In this document: one piece after another, positions 49,355 through 59,163 of the stretch
Position numbering within the stretch: position 1 is the first letter of the stretch
Layout: each line of letters starts with the position of its first letter
NCBI RefSeq assembly: GCF_004208535.1
Contig: NZ_SGIS01000011.1
Location: forward strand, 61,489 to 125,488
Source of the DNA: Sphingomonas populi
GTDB taxonomy: Bacteria > Pseudomonadota > Alphaproteobacteria > Sphingomonadales > Sphingomonadaceae
Length of the DNA: 64,000 bases
Direction of reading: 5' to 3'
Notes under the pieces: generated by a model
What the model was told of the DNA's origin: nothing
Seen by the model: the letters and a program-made list of their open reading frames with translations, nothing else
Databases searched by the model: none
Program-made: the position numbers and the translations under genes

Positions 49355-50263
49355 TCACTTCTTCTGCCAAGGACCGCCACTGGGCCATTCGCCGGCAAAG
49401 GCGGCACCTTGGCTCAGCGCCGGCGGCATCACCAGCGCCGCGATTTGCGCCTGGATCGCCGCGAATGGTTCGGGCGCCAGCGCGATTTCGGTCCGCCGCA
49501 GGAACGTTGTCCATTGAGCCTGCTTCTCGTCCGCGAAGGCGGGCGTGAGCGCCGGGGGCGTCTCGGCGGGCAGCGGGGTTTGGCGGCGATTGAAGGTGGC
49601 CTGGATGGCGCGCGACAGCACGGCGCCATCAAACGCGAACGATCCCGCGATCGCCCAGATGTCGTAGAAATCCTTGAGGCGCGTGCTCAGCATGCCGAGC
49701 GCGACCATGGCGTGGAATTTCTCGGCCACGACCATTTCGGGCGGATAGGCCCGAAGATGCGCGGTGGGCTGGCCGAGCAGCGACGGATATTCAATCTCGT
49801 GCGCGCCCGGTGTGATCGCGTCGCCATAGCCGATATCGACGTGCATCGGCAGGCGCGCGCCGGCGAGTTCGGCGACGAAGTCGATACGGACGCCGGCATA
49901 TTCATCCTCGGCGCGGGCTGCGGCTGCGCGCTGGGTTTCGGGCCGGAACACGATGCCGTCGTCATCGACTGCGACGCCAAGGATTTCCTGAAAAACCGCT
50001 GCGAGCTGCTCGGGCGCGTTCTCGCCGATGCCGAGCAGATCGAGGTCGCCGGTGGCGCGATAGGGGGCGGCCGCCCACAGGCTGAACAGCATCGCGTCCT
50101 TGAGTACGAACCGCTCGCGATGTGGCGACACGCTCAGGCGGAAGAGCAGGCGTTCGATGACATAGCGAGTCATCAACAGCTGTGCGTTTTCGCGGCGCTC
50201 GCGGGCGCGCGCCGTCAGCCGGTCGTGCACTGAGATCGCCATGTTCTTGGGCGGCCGGCTCAT
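49355..50263 (-). CDS. AbiEii-type nucleotidyltransferase toxin
   Basis: 302 residues from the ATG at 50263, which overlaps the antitoxin stop (ATGA). It matches the nucleotidyltransferase AbiEii/AbiGii family (DUF1814). YRATGDLDLLGIG (68-80) has the Asp73/Asp75 metal-binding pair, VRIDFVAELAGARL continues the fold, and MVVAEKFHAMVALGMLSTRL and KDFYDIWAI hold the conserved Lys and Asp. AbiEii toxins modify tRNA or other targets using NTP and cause growth arrest during phage infection. The long frame to 50581 includes antitoxin sequence in another frame. Confidence 0.85.
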   Translation of the reverse strand: MSRPPKNMAISVHDRLTARARERRENAQLLMTRYVIERLLFRLSVSPHRERFVLKDAMLFSLWAAAPYRATGDLDLLGIGENAPEQLAAVFQEILGVAVDDDGIVFRPETQRAAAARAEDEYAGVRIDFVAELAGARLPMHVDIGYGDAITPGAHEIEYPSLLGQPTAHLRAYPPEMVVAEKFHAMVALGMLSTRLKDFYDIWAIAGSFAFDGAVLSRAIQATFNRRQTPLPAETPPALTPAFADEKQAQWTTFLRRTEIALAPEPFAAIQAQIAALVMPPALSQGAAFAGEWPSGGPWQKK

Positions 50264-50868
50264 GTCATGGCTTCGAGATAGGGCCGGATCACCGATTGGA
50301 CCCGATCGAGCTGCGCATAACGGTAGATCGCATTGAGGTCCGGCCGGGGCCGGGACTTCATGAAATCGCGCAGCGCCTCGACCGCCACGTCGATACCGAT
50401 CTTGTTGCGGTGCTTGAAGCAATCGGCGACGGTCTTGGCCGGTACGGTGATGGGCACGGGAACGCCGTCGATGATGTACGTCTCCACGCCCGCTGTCAGC
50501 GCTTCGCCGCTCGCGCGGACGATCTTCAGCGCCACGGACGGATTCACCGGTGCCCACTCCTTTTGGCCGAGCATCATCCACACCGCATGGGGGATCTGCG
50601 TGGTCAGCTCGTGGAACTGCAGCGCCGAGAGCAGGCAGATGATTCCGCGTGGCTGGATACGCACTGCCTCGGCCAGGCTCGTCGCACTGTCGACGTCCGC
50701 ATCGGCCAGCTTGTAGAGGCCGCGGCCGATCTGCTGGAGGACGCCTTCATCGCGCAGTCTTTGCAGGGTCGCGCGCGTGACGCCGGCCGCGTCGAAATCG
50801 CGGCCGCGCGCAATGCCGCGGTGGCGGACGACCTCCAGGGCCCGTTCTCTATGAGTGGTCGGTTCCAT
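50260..50868 (-). CDS. AbiEi-type antitoxin (winged-helix regulator)
   Basis: 202 residues from the ATG at 50868. It has an N-terminal winged helix (ARGRDFDAAGVTRATLQRLR, GVLQQIGRGLYKL) and a C-terminal part with GIICLLSALQFHELTTQIPH and KTVADCFKHRNKIGIDVAVE, the type IV AbiEi pattern. In such systems the antitoxin represses the operon and counters the toxin without stable complex formation. The inverted repeat at 50898-50920, 30 bases upstream, is a likely binding site. Confidence 0.85.
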   Translation of the reverse strand: MEPTTHRERALEVVRHRGIARGRDFDAAGVTRATLQRLRDEGVLQQIGRGLYKLADADVDSATSLAEAVRIQPRGIICLLSALQFHELTTQIPHAVWMMLGQKEWAPVNPSVALKIVRASGEALTAGVETYIIDGVPVPITVPAKTVADCFKHRNKIGIDVAVEALRDFMKSRPRPDLNAIYRYAQLDRVQSVIRPYLEAMT

Positions 50869-50897
50869 GCGGCATGATATAAGTCCTCGGTATTTAC

Positions 50898-50920
50898 ATA
50901 CAATGACCAAGGTTTTGTAT
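50898..50920. promoter_or_regulatory. inverted repeat upstream of the AbiE pair
   Basis: ATACAA (50898-50903) and TTGTAT (50915-50920) are inverted arms with 11 bases between, in an AT-rich island of otherwise very GC-rich DNA. The position before the antitoxin start fits an AbiEi operator overlapping the promoter. Confidence 0.6.
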
Positions 50921-51441
50921 CATTCCGTCGGATGCGGCCTGACCCGACCTTAGCCACCGATGCGTGGGGGGAATGCTTTCCCCTGACGGCCAGCCGAGGG
51001 CTGGCCGTACCCCTTCTGCGGGGGGCCGCCCCCCACAACGCCCCGGATGGCACGCGGAATCGAGGGAGCGCACACTGCCAGCTTCTGGTGAAGCCGGTCA
51101 GGGTGCGCGCGTTCTCGCGCCCGCGTTGCACTCTTTCTCTGTCCGGAGGGCACGGCGGCGGCTGGCCCCCAGGCCCGCGCGCACGCCGCCGCGCCGGCCG
51201 GCCGGCCGCCGCAAGGGTGCGTTTCTGTGGCGCCGCGAGCGGCGCGGCTGCTTGGGGCTCTGCCCCCGGCGCCCTTCGGATCGTCTTCCGCCCAGCTTCC
51301 TCCCCCCGGCTCAAGGCCGGGGTCCGTGCAGCCGGTTCCCCGCGAAGCCGCCCCTCCGGTTGCACCCCCGGGTCTCGCCGACGGGCAGGGTTTCAGCGCG
51401 GCGCTCCGCTGCGCGGAAACCCAAGCCCAAGGAGCAGCAAG
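50921..51441. other. GC-rich non-coding region with palindromes upstream of parB'-'trbG
   Basis: Over 500 bases without a convincing gene, very GC-rich. Structures: ACGGCCAGCC (50986-50995) and GGCTGGCCGT (50999-51008), a perfect ten-base palindrome with a GAG loop, a G6/C6 palindrome at about 51019-51034, and CCCCGGC/GCCGGGG around 51304-51322. It may hold the element's parB promoter, partition site or origin-like sequence. AAGGAG (51429-51434) serves the next gene. Confidence 0.5.
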
Positions 51442-52208
<767 letters not shown>

Positions 52209-52212
<4 letters not shown>

Positions 52213-53474
52213 GCGATATCGACCGGGGTCGCGACGAAGACGCCGCCGATCGGCCGCTCGGCAACGAGCCGCCGCCCGACCTACGCCTGCGCGGCGAACC
52301 GCCCAGGGTCATGCGCCTATCTCGCCGGGCGCTCGCCGCCATGGGCACGGTGGCCTGCGTCGGGATCGGCGGCGCCCTTATCTATGCCCTGCAGCCGCCG
52401 GCCAAGAAGACGGCGGAAGAGCTATACAATACCGACAGCCGCACGACCGCCGAAGCCATCACCAGTGCGCCCAAGAACTACGGTGACGTCCCCAAGCTTG
52501 GACCGCCTCTGCCCGGCGATCTTGGCCGACCGATCGTGAGCGCCCAGCAGCGCGGCGAGACGATTCCGCCGCCGCCGATGGGCCACCCGAGCGAAACCTC
52601 GCCGCAGACGCCGGCCCAAACCGCCGCCCAGGCGGCGCGGCAGCGGGCGCTGCAGGAGCGCGATTCCGCTCGGACCAGCGGCGTCTTCCTCGGTGGCCAG
52701 GCGGCGGGCGGTCGCGGTGCTGGATCCACGGCCGGTACGTCCATGCTAGCCGGCTCGGATTTTTCCTCGCCAGCGCTGGCCGCGCTCGCCGGACCATCTT
52801 CGGCGGCAGCGGCGACCGCGACGCCGGCCGGCAGCGCCCGGCGCGCCTTCCTCAACGGCGAGGTTGACCACCGCACGCCGAGCGCCGAGCGGCTCAGCGC
52901 GCCCGTCTCGCCTTATGTGGTCCAGGCGGGCAGCGTTATATCCGCCGCGCTGATCACCGGGCTGCGCTCCGATCTTCCAAGCCAAGTAACCGCGCAGGTC
53001 ACCGAGAATGTCTATGACAGCCCGACTGGGCGGATACTGCTAGTCCCCCAGGGCTCGCGGCTGGTCGCCGATTATGACGACCAGGTCGGCTTCGGCCAGC
53101 GCCGGGTTCTGCTGGCGTGGACACGGCTGATCCTGCCCGACGGCCGCTCGATCGTGCTCGAGCGGCAGCCGGCCGGCGACGCGGCCGGGTTCGGCGGCCT
53201 CGAAGACAAGCTCGATGAACATTGGATCGGCCTCGCCAAGGCGGCAGGTCTCTCAACGCTGTTGAGCTTTGGCGCCGATCTCGCGACCAACAGCGACGAC
53301 GACCTTGTCCGCGCGCTGCGCGAGGGTGGCCAGACCACCTTCAACCAGGCCGGTCAGGAGATCGTCCGACGCCAGCTCAATATCCCGCCGACTCTCACAA
53401 TTCGCCCAGGCTTTCCAGTGCGGGTGCTGGTCAGCCGCGACCTCGTGCTGGAGCCTTGGAGGGCGGCACGATGA
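52209..53474 (+). CDS. trbI: conjugal transfer protein TrbI (VirB10-like)
   Basis: 421 residues, apparently complete. It starts by ATGA overlap with the preceding chimera. There is a short cytoplasmic part, a TM helix at about 44-61 (MGTVACVGIGGALIYAL), a proline/alanine/glutamine-rich periplasmic stretch (about 75-220), and the conserved VirB10 barrel (YVVQAGSVISAALITGLRSD, GRILLVPQGSRLVADYDDQV). It would link inner and outer membrane in a type IV secretion channel, but most partner genes are missing here. Confidence 0.93.
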
Positions 53475-53698
53475 CCGCGCTAAAGCTCAGCGCCATCACC
53501 GAGGAGCGCCCGGTCAAACTGGCGGTCGAGCTGCCCGCGGCCGTGCATCGCGATCTCGTCGCCTATGGCGAGGCGCTCGCCCGCCAGACCGGAGAAGCCC
53601 AGCCGATCGAGCCGGCGCGGCTGGTTGCGCCCATGCTCGCCCGCTTCATGGCGACCGATCGCGGCTTCAAAAAGGGTCGCAGGCCTTACGGCGGGTAG
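53471..53698 (+). CDS. DUF2274 family protein
   Basis: 75 residues, starting by ATGA overlap with trbI. It begins MTALKLSAITEERPVKLAVE, and residues 18-60 look like a ribbon-helix-helix or small helical domain (LPAAVHRDLVAYGEALARQT). Proteins of this family regularly follow trbI in Tn4371-like elements. The function is unknown. The end overlaps the convergent LysR fragment by 13 bases. Confidence 0.85.
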   Translation: MTALKLSAITEERPVKLAVELPAAVHRDLVAYGEALARQTGEAQPIEPARLVAPMLARFMATDRGFKKGRRPYGG

Positions 53699-54195
53699 CG
53701 TTCCCCGACGAGCTTGAGGAGCCGGGATAGCGCCGGGCTCGAATTGTCGCTTCGCCAATACCCCGCATAGGCGATGTGGCAGATGTGTCCGGACATCTCG
53801 TGGATATCGCGCAGAACGATGCCGGGCAGGATTCGGCCAAGCGTCGTGTCCGTCGTGAGCGTAACGTAGCGTCCGATTGGCACCAAATTAGCCACGTTCT
53901 CGCGACTGACCTCCTGCGTTTCTACGTCCGGCTTCCAACCCGGCTCGATGAGCCGAGCCGTGACCATGCCGGCGAGGTCGCTTCCCGGATCCTGTCGTGG
54001 GAGAATGAATCGTTCGCCGCGCAGGTCGGGCCAGTAGATGCGCTCTTTTTGAGCAAGTGTATGGCCCTCATGGACCATTATCATGACGCGCTCGGTCCAC
54101 ATCGCGCGGCGCTGCAGTCCGATCTCCGGAATATCTCCGCTGATTACGGCGAAATCGATCGAGCGCGTATGCAACGCTTGTGTCAGGCTCCCTAC
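53686..54195 (-). pseudogene. LysR-family regulator, C-terminal fragment
   Basis: The frame encodes the LysR effector-binding domain: VGSLTQALHTRSIDFAVISG, TERVMIMVHEGHTLAQKERI, LPRQDPGSDLAGMV and the end LKLVGERYPP. No DNA-binding helix-turn-helix is found upstream in any frame. The similarity stops at about 54195, where a stop lies in frame. So the 5' end was lost at the edge of the element remnant. Confidence 0.75.
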
Positions 54196-54310
54196 GGACT
54201 ATGAACAACTTTTCCTGAGCGGCGTGGTCGAGTTTTGTAACCTGTGCCAGGCGGCCATCGAATACCCTCCGTAAGTTGCCATCAGGCGAGGTGCGGGGGG
54301 AACCGTCATC

Positions 54311-55726
54311 ATGAAACCTTTTAGCTTTGGCCAAAGCTCTGCGTGCGCCCCGAATTCGATCGGATCAGTTCGCATCGGTGCGATCTTTCAAGGGTGGCGG
54401 GTTCGTCAGGTGTTAGGAGTCGCGACTCTTTGCATGTCGATGCTCGGTGCCACTAGGCCTGCAAGCGCACAAACAACCGTGGGAGAGCCTGTCGTCGAAG
54501 ACCGCGCGGGGCGCTCTGCGGCACCCATGTTGATGCCCAGAGAAATCGTCGAGCCAATGGTGCCCGGGGGCCTGCAAAGCGAAGCAGAGAGTAGGGCAGC
54601 GGAAGGATCGATCACGGTCGCAATCCAAGCAGAGGCCGTGATCTATCTAAATCCGGCGAACCCACGGAGCGGAAATTTTGGTCAGCTCTTTCACGATCGT
54701 GCGAATGCCCCCCAGCTGAACCAGGTTCTTCTGACCGTCTCCCGCACGCCAATAGCGCCGGAAGGGGTCTACGGTGTGGGTTTCAATTTTCAGGCGATGT
54801 ACGGCAGCGATGCGCGGTACGATGGGATTCTCGGCATCAACGACGACTGGATCAGCGCTCGTAACCAGATCGCTATCAGTCAAGCCAACGTCGCAGCCCA
54901 TCTGCCGTGGCTGACAAATCGCGGGGTCGACCTGAAGATCGGAATCCTCCCGGGAGCTATGGGTATCGAGACCCTCGACCCGCACCTTCGGCCGTTTTTC
55001 TCGCTGAGCTACACGGCCAATTTCCTGGTGCCGTTTCAGCACGTCGGTGCGATCGCCACTGTCCATGTTGGCCCCCATCTCGACGTTTTTTCCCAGTTGG
55101 ACAGCGGCAATCAGGTCTCATTCGGTGGAGGGGATCACAACGGCGCGCCCGCAGGATATTTGGGGATGGTTCTCCACGATCTGGATGACGGCCGCCTCTC
55201 GATTTTTGCGACGACGCGGATCGGCCCGGAGCTTCCGCGCAGACTGTTCCCACATGCCGATAGCCAGATGAGGTACTGGAACGACGTTAGCGTGCTCTAC
55301 AATCCAACGAAGACGGTATCGCTGGGGCTTGAAGCAAATTATCTCTACGACGAAGGTCTGCGGGCAGCCACCTATGCATTGATGGGCTTCGCCACGTACA
55401 AAGCCAATCCTCGACTGTCGCTGAGCGTTCGAGCCGAAATCTATCGCGACGAAACCGGGCAATTCACAGCGCTGTTTCTAGGCAATCAGAGCTTTATTAA
55501 ATCTGTTGCAGGTGATCCTGCTCAGGTCGTCACGGGGCCCGGCGCAACATATGGCTCTTGGACTGCCGGCGCGAGCATCCGGCCAGCCGTTCTTCAGAAG
55601 CTTGCGCAGGTAATTATTCGACCGGAAATAAGATACGACCGATCGCTCAGCAATACGCGACCATTCAACGACCTCAAGGATCGGGGCGCTTTCATGGCGG
55701 GCGCAGACCTGATCATCGGCTTCTAA
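54311..55726 (+). CDS. outer-membrane porin-like beta-barrel protein
   Basis: 471 residues. After a polar start there is a signal-peptide-like stretch at about 34-54 (VLGVATLCMSMLGATRPASAQ), so the true start may be later than 54311. The mature part is rich in alternating beta strands with conserved HLPWLTNRGVDLKIGILPGA, LSYTANFLVPFQHVGAIATV, DVSVLYNPTKTVSLGLEANY and a C-terminal DLIIGF ending in Phe, typical of OM insertion. It resembles the putative beta-barrel porin 2 (OmpL-like) family. Cargo is unknown. It is followed by a hydrolase gene on the same strand after 23 bases. Confidence 0.7.
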   Translation: MKPFSFGQSSACAPNSIGSVRIGAIFQGWRVRQVLGVATLCMSMLGATRPASAQTTVGEPVVEDRAGRSAAPMLMPREIVEPMVPGGLQSEAESRAAEGSITVAIQAEAVIYLNPANPRSGNFGQLFHDRANAPQLNQVLLTVSRTPIAPEGVYGVGFNFQAMYGSDARYDGILGINDDWISARNQIAISQANVAAHLPWLTNRGVDLKIGILPGAMGIETLDPHLRPFFSLSYTANFLVPFQHVGAIATVHVGPHLDVFSQLDSGNQVSFGGGDHNGAPAGYLGMVLHDLDDGRLSIFATTRIGPELPRRLFPHADSQMRYWNDVSVLYNPTKTVSLGLEANYLYDEGLRAATYALMGFATYKANPRLSLSVRAEIYRDETGQFTALFLGNQSFIKSVAGDPAQVVTGPGATYGSWTAGASIRPAVLQKLAQVIIRPEIRYDRSLSNTRPFNDLKDRGAFMAGADLIIGF

Positions 55727-55749
55727 GCTTTCATCATGGGAGAACGTCA

Positions 55750-56496
55750 ATGACTGGAACACTCCGCATCGCTTGCGCACTGCTCGCTTCCGCCACGGCA
55801 GTTCCCGCCACCGCTACGCCCGCAGGCGCGGTCAAGAACGTCGTGCTTGTCCACGGCGCCTTCGCCGACGGGTCGGGTTGGGCTGCCGTTTCGGACATCC
55901 TTACTAAGGACGGCTACAAAGTCACCATCGTCCAACAGCCGGAGACCTCGCTCGAGGACGACATTTCGGCGACCAACCGCGTGCTCGATCTTCAGGACGG
56001 CCCTACCGTCCTCGTCGGTCATAGTTACGGCGGAATGATCATCACCGGTGCCGGCAACAACGCGCACGTGAAGAGCCTTGTGTATGTCGCGGCCTTCCAG
56101 CCCGAGGTCGGGGAGAGCCTTGGGTCTCTTGGTGCAAGCAAGCCCCCGGCCGGCACATCCGTCAAAACGACCGCCGACGGCTTCCTCTACCTCGACCCGG
56201 CGCATTACCATGCCGACTTTTGCGCCGATCTCCCGGCTGCGCAGGCAGACTTCATGGCCCGCTCCCAGGTCTTTCTCTCGGTGAAGGCCGCATCTGCCAC
56301 CGCGACCGTGCCGGCCTGGAAGTCAAAGCCCAGCTTCGCAATCGTTGCGACCAAAGACCGCGCGATCAACCCCGAGCTCGAGCGCTCCATGTATAAGCGC
56401 TCGCACGCTGACACCATCGAGATCGCGGCGAGCCACGCCGTATACGTCTCGCAGCCGGCCGCAGTTGCCGCGCTGATCGAGAAGGCTGCCCGCTAA
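55750..56496 (+). CDS. secreted alpha/beta hydrolase (esterase-like)
   Basis: 248 residues from the ATG at 55750 with GGGAGAACGTCA before it. Signal peptide at about 1-23 (LRIACALLASATAVPATA), then VVLVHGAFADGSGWAAVSD, the nucleophile elbow VGHSYGGMI, an acid in VATKDRAINPELE and His in AASHAVYVSQP. Similar short hydrolases are common in sphingomonads and Burkholderia, acting on esters or lactones not yet assigned. It could be co-transcribed with the porin-like gene. Confidence 0.82.
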   Translation: MTGTLRIACALLASATAVPATATPAGAVKNVVLVHGAFADGSGWAAVSDILTKDGYKVTIVQQPETSLEDDISATNRVLDLQDGPTVLVGHSYGGMIITGAGNNAHVKSLVYVAAFQPEVGESLGSLGASKPPAGTSVKTTADGFLYLDPAHYHADFCADLPAAQADFMARSQVFLSVKAASATATVPAWKSKPSFAIVATKDRAINPELERSMYKRSHADTIEIAASHAVYVSQPAAVAALIEKAAR

Positions 56497-56769
56497 CTCC
56501 CCGCCTGGCAGCCTTAGGCGGCGGACGACGCCCCCCGTCCGCCGCCTCTTATTGCTACCGGCCGGTCGAAAAAATCGCAACCTCGTCAGAATGCATGTCG
56601 GTCGCGATGTGTTCGCAGCCGGCCGCGTTGAGGGCATCCATCTGCAACGCCAAATCCGGATCCGGGGTGGACACCCGCGCATAAGCCCGAAGGCGCCGTA
56701 CAACCCCAAGGAATGGGCCGAGCAGGCGCAGTTTGACAGCGCCATGGGCTACAGGGCTGCCCTGCAGCT
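56497..56769. other. intergenic region between hydrolase and TetR genes
   Basis: No convincing gene. The start (56505-56545) has a GCGGCGGACGACGCCCCCCGTCCGCCGC hairpin-like stretch suited to termination after the hydrolase. Short frames inside look accidental. Confidence 0.4.
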
Positions 56770-57384
56770 CTACTCTAAATGCGCTACACCGCTCCGCAAG
56801 ATTTCTTCGACCAAAGCTTCGACGCCGACCCCTGGAGATAACTCCCTGCCCACGGCGCTGAGCCGTCCATCAATCAGCAAGGTCGACAGACCATGAACCA
56901 TGGACCAATGCGCCATGGCACGGCCGAGCAGGGGTAAGGAAATTGGCTTTCTGTCTGCTTCGTCCACGCTGGCTTCGGGAAGTAGCATCGCAAACGCGGC
57001 GCCGCCGGCGGCGGACAGCGCATGGTTGGACCAATCGAGCTGTTCCGATCGGAACATCAGCCGGAAAAGCCCAGGCGCGGACCGGGCAAACGCAACATAG
57101 CCGCGGCTCAGTCCCGCCATGTGCTGAGTGGGCTCCGCGTTTACCACAGCATCGAGAAGATACTGTCGAAGACGGAGGAAGCCGGATGCCGCCAGTTCGC
57201 TGAGCAGCCCTGAAAGGTTTCCGAAGTGGTGCGCTGGGGCGCCATGTGATACCCCCGCCTCACGCGCCGCCGCACGCAGGGTGAGAGCAGCAATACCGTC
57301 TCGCTCGAGGATTGTCTCGGCGGCGGCGATCATCGCCTCCCGCAACGCGCCATGATGATAGGTCTGGCTCATCGCGCTTTGCAT
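56770..57384 (-). CDS. TetR/AcrR family regulator (WHG domain type)
   Basis: 204 residues, with 57372 as an alternative start. DNA-binding domain: LREAMIAAAETILERDGIAA, then LTLRAAAREAGVSHGAPAHH as the HTH. The C-terminal part (GYVAFARSAPGLFRLMF, AHWSMVHGLSTLLIDGRL) carries the WHG motif. Such regulators respond to small hydrophobic compounds. It is followed downstream by nothing on its strand and lies after the panE-like gene, which may be its target. Confidence 0.88.
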   Translation of the reverse strand: MQSAMSQTYHHGALREAMIAAAETILERDGIAALTLRAAAREAGVSHGAPAHHFGNLSGLLSELAASGFLRLRQYLLDAVVNAEPTQHMAGLSRGYVAFARSAPGLFRLMFRSEQLDWSNHALSAAGGAAFAMLLPEASVDEADRKPISLPLLGRAMAHWSMVHGLSTLLIDGRLSAVGRELSPGVGVEALVEEILRSGVAHLE

Positions 57385-57488
57385 GCCTGCGAGATCGGGC
57401 GACCGGCGTGAAACAGGAACAACGGTAAGTAGCGCAACGTACGGATCCGAAAACGAGTGACACCAACGACGGTCATGCGAGCCTCCGT

Positions 57489-58397
57489 TTAGGCGGTAGG
57501 AACGGGTTTCATAGCCGCGATCTTGGCGATGCTGGTAGGCGGTAACGTGCCGGTCGCAGAGGCTGCCATAGCATCAACCAAGGCGTTGCATTCAGCCTTC
57601 CCGGTCGCCAGCACTTCCCGGAATGAGCGGACACGCGACAGGGTCCACAATATCGCGGCCAATGCCGCCGACGGGCTACGCGCCATGACCTTTTTCGACG
57701 TCGGATAAACGGTATGTCCCAAGCTCTCGATCAAATGAAAGCTCGCATGAACCCCTCGTGCCAGCACCATCGCCTCATGCCAGGATGCCCCGCCACCGCG
57801 CCGCATGCCGGCGATCGATACGCTTTCAAATGCTACGCAGAGTGGCGTATGGCAGCGAAGCCATAGGGGCATGTTGCTCTCCAGCGCCGCGGGCAATCCC
57901 GCCGCATTGAACACATCGACCCAGCGTTGCTGCGCCATCAGCGTCTTCTGGCCTCCCGCGCCGATCGTGCTCGAGAGCCGGCCGTCGTCACTCAGCAGGG
58001 CTTGTACGAAGGGCATGCCGAACGTGCAGCGGTCTTCTCCGATCACCTGCTGCAGCCGCTCTGGGTCAAATGTATTGAACATAAACTGGACGGATTTGGC
58101 CGCGCTGCGGTGCACGGCCGGTAGGAGAGGCTCGACCTGATGGGCGAGCAACGTGACGATCACGAGATCATAAGGCACTTGCTCATCCAGCGTTTCGGCA
58201 ACGGTCACGTTGGCCCGTGCGCCTTGGGCTTCGACGATCGCCCCATCACGCTGGAGCTGGTGCAGGCGTTCGGATCCCGGCCGCGCTATCACGGTGACAT
58301 CGTGCCCGCCGACCGCAGCAAGTTGGAAGGCAAAGGTACTGCCGATCCTGCCGACACCGAGGATGGCAATGCGCAGTGCTGTAGCTGACGAGACCAT
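57489..58397 (-). CDS. ketopantoate reductase (PanE/ApbA) family protein
   Basis: 302 residues. N-terminal NADPH-binding fold RIAILGVGRIGSTFAFQLAA with the GxGxxG loop, then VIVTLLAHQVEPLL, and a C-terminal helical domain with PLWLRCHTPLCVAFESVSIA. Proteins of this branch reduce a 2-oxo acid; true ketopantoate activity is uncertain because catalytic Lys/Glu residues are not obvious. The upstream region holds two GTGTCTAGAT repeats suited to control by a TetR-type regulator such as the neighbour at 56770. Confidence 0.8.
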   Translation of the reverse strand: MVSSATALRIAILGVGRIGSTFAFQLAAVGGHDVTVIARPGSERLHQLQRDGAIVEAQGARANVTVAETLDEQVPYDLVIVTLLAHQVEPLLPAVHRSAAKSVQFMFNTFDPERLQQVIGEDRCTFGMPFVQALLSDDGRLSSTIGAGGQKTLMAQQRWVDVFNAAGLPAALESNMPLWLRCHTPLCVAFESVSIAGMRRGGGASWHEAMVLARGVHASFHLIESLGHTVYPTSKKVMARSPSAALAAILWTLSRVRSFREVLATGKAECNALVDAMAASATGTLPPTSIAKIAAMKPVPTA

Positions 58398-58419
58398 GAG
58401 CGTTTTCCCAATGTTGACG

Positions 58420-58485
58420 GTGTCTAGATGATCGAATTAGCTCCTCTGAAGCTGGAGTCAACGAAAATCTATCCAGTGTCTAGAT
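58420..58485. promoter_or_regulatory. two GTGTCTAGAT direct repeats upstream of panE-like gene
   Basis: GTGTCTAGAT occurs at 58420-58429 and again at 58476-58485, 56 bases apart (about five helical turns), each with a TCTAGA palindrome. They flank the likely promoter of the panE-like gene, so they are candidate operator sites for a TetR-type repressor. Confidence 0.55.
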
Positions 58486-58700
58486 AATGCCTCGGATCCC
58501 CTTTTGTCGTCGCGATGGACGAGCTACATGTCCCCCGACATGCTGCGGAATGCGTGTCGCGTGGCATGACCCTTGATCCGATAATTTCTGCGAGATCCTC
58601 GCTCCGGAACGCGACTTGGCACGCGCAAGTCACTACACGTGATCGGATCGCTCAAGGCTGGCGTCGACGCTCACCAGCTGACGTTCAAAAGGAGACGCAG
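58486..58700. other. intergenic region upstream of small unknown gene
   Basis: No conserved gene is seen. A frame starting at 58515 runs into the next gene but its first part does not look protein-like. AGGAG (58690-58694) is the ribosome binding site of the gene at 58701. No repeat or promoter stands out. Confidence 0.4.
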
Positions 58701-59084
58701 ATGGTTCGCGTGTTGGTGATTGGGTATGCCCCTGACGCAGTCGATTTTACCGATCCTGCAATTCCGCCAGGCTTGACCGGGGCCGTTGTCGCCGAAGGTA
58801 TCAAAAGGGACGTGCAGTTGATGCTAGATCGGGGCTGGGAAGCAGAGCATCTTCCGATCCGAGCAGATGGAAATTTTCGTCATGACATTTTGGACCGGCT
58901 CGCAAGCAAGGCTTACGATTGTATCGTGATCGGCGCTGGTGTTCGCATGACCACCAAGCACGTTCCTGAGTTTGAGCAGGTTGTCGATGCTGTTCGGAAC
59001 GGGGCGCCCCAAACTCCCATCGCGTTCAACTCAAGCCCGGATAGTAGCGGTGAAGCAGCTGCGCGGTGGCTTACCAAAACCTAA
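58701..59084 (+). CDS. small conserved hypothetical protein
   Basis: 127 residues from the ATG at 58701, with AGGAG seven bases before. It reads as an alpha/beta protein: MVRVLVIGYAPDAVDFTDPA, GIKRDVQLMLDRGWEAEHLP, DCIVIGAGVRMTTKHVPEFE and the end SGEAAARWLTKT. It resembles a Rossmann-like or receiver-like fold, but no catalytic motif is visible and I do not know the family. It is convergent with the CDF gene. Confidence 0.7.
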   Translation: MVRVLVIGYAPDAVDFTDPAIPPGLTGAVVAEGIKRDVQLMLDRGWEAEHLPIRADGNFRHDILDRLASKAYDCIVIGAGVRMTTKHVPEFEQVVDAVRNGAPQTPIAFNSSPDSSGEAAARWLTKT

Positions 59085-59163
59085 GCGAATCCTCGCGAAA
59101 ACAACAAAGCCATTCGCGTGGGTCTGGGGCACACCGTCGTTTCATCGCTAATTCGACATGCGT

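Noticed and set aside
54196..54310. Direct repeat of the guaA 3' end as right attachment site
   Set aside because: No copy of the last 12 or more bases of guaA was found by eye here or elsewhere in the window.
56552..56896. 114-codon plus-strand frame between the hydrolase and TetR genes
   Set aside because: No ribosome binding site or family resemblance, and its second half is antisense to the TetR gene.
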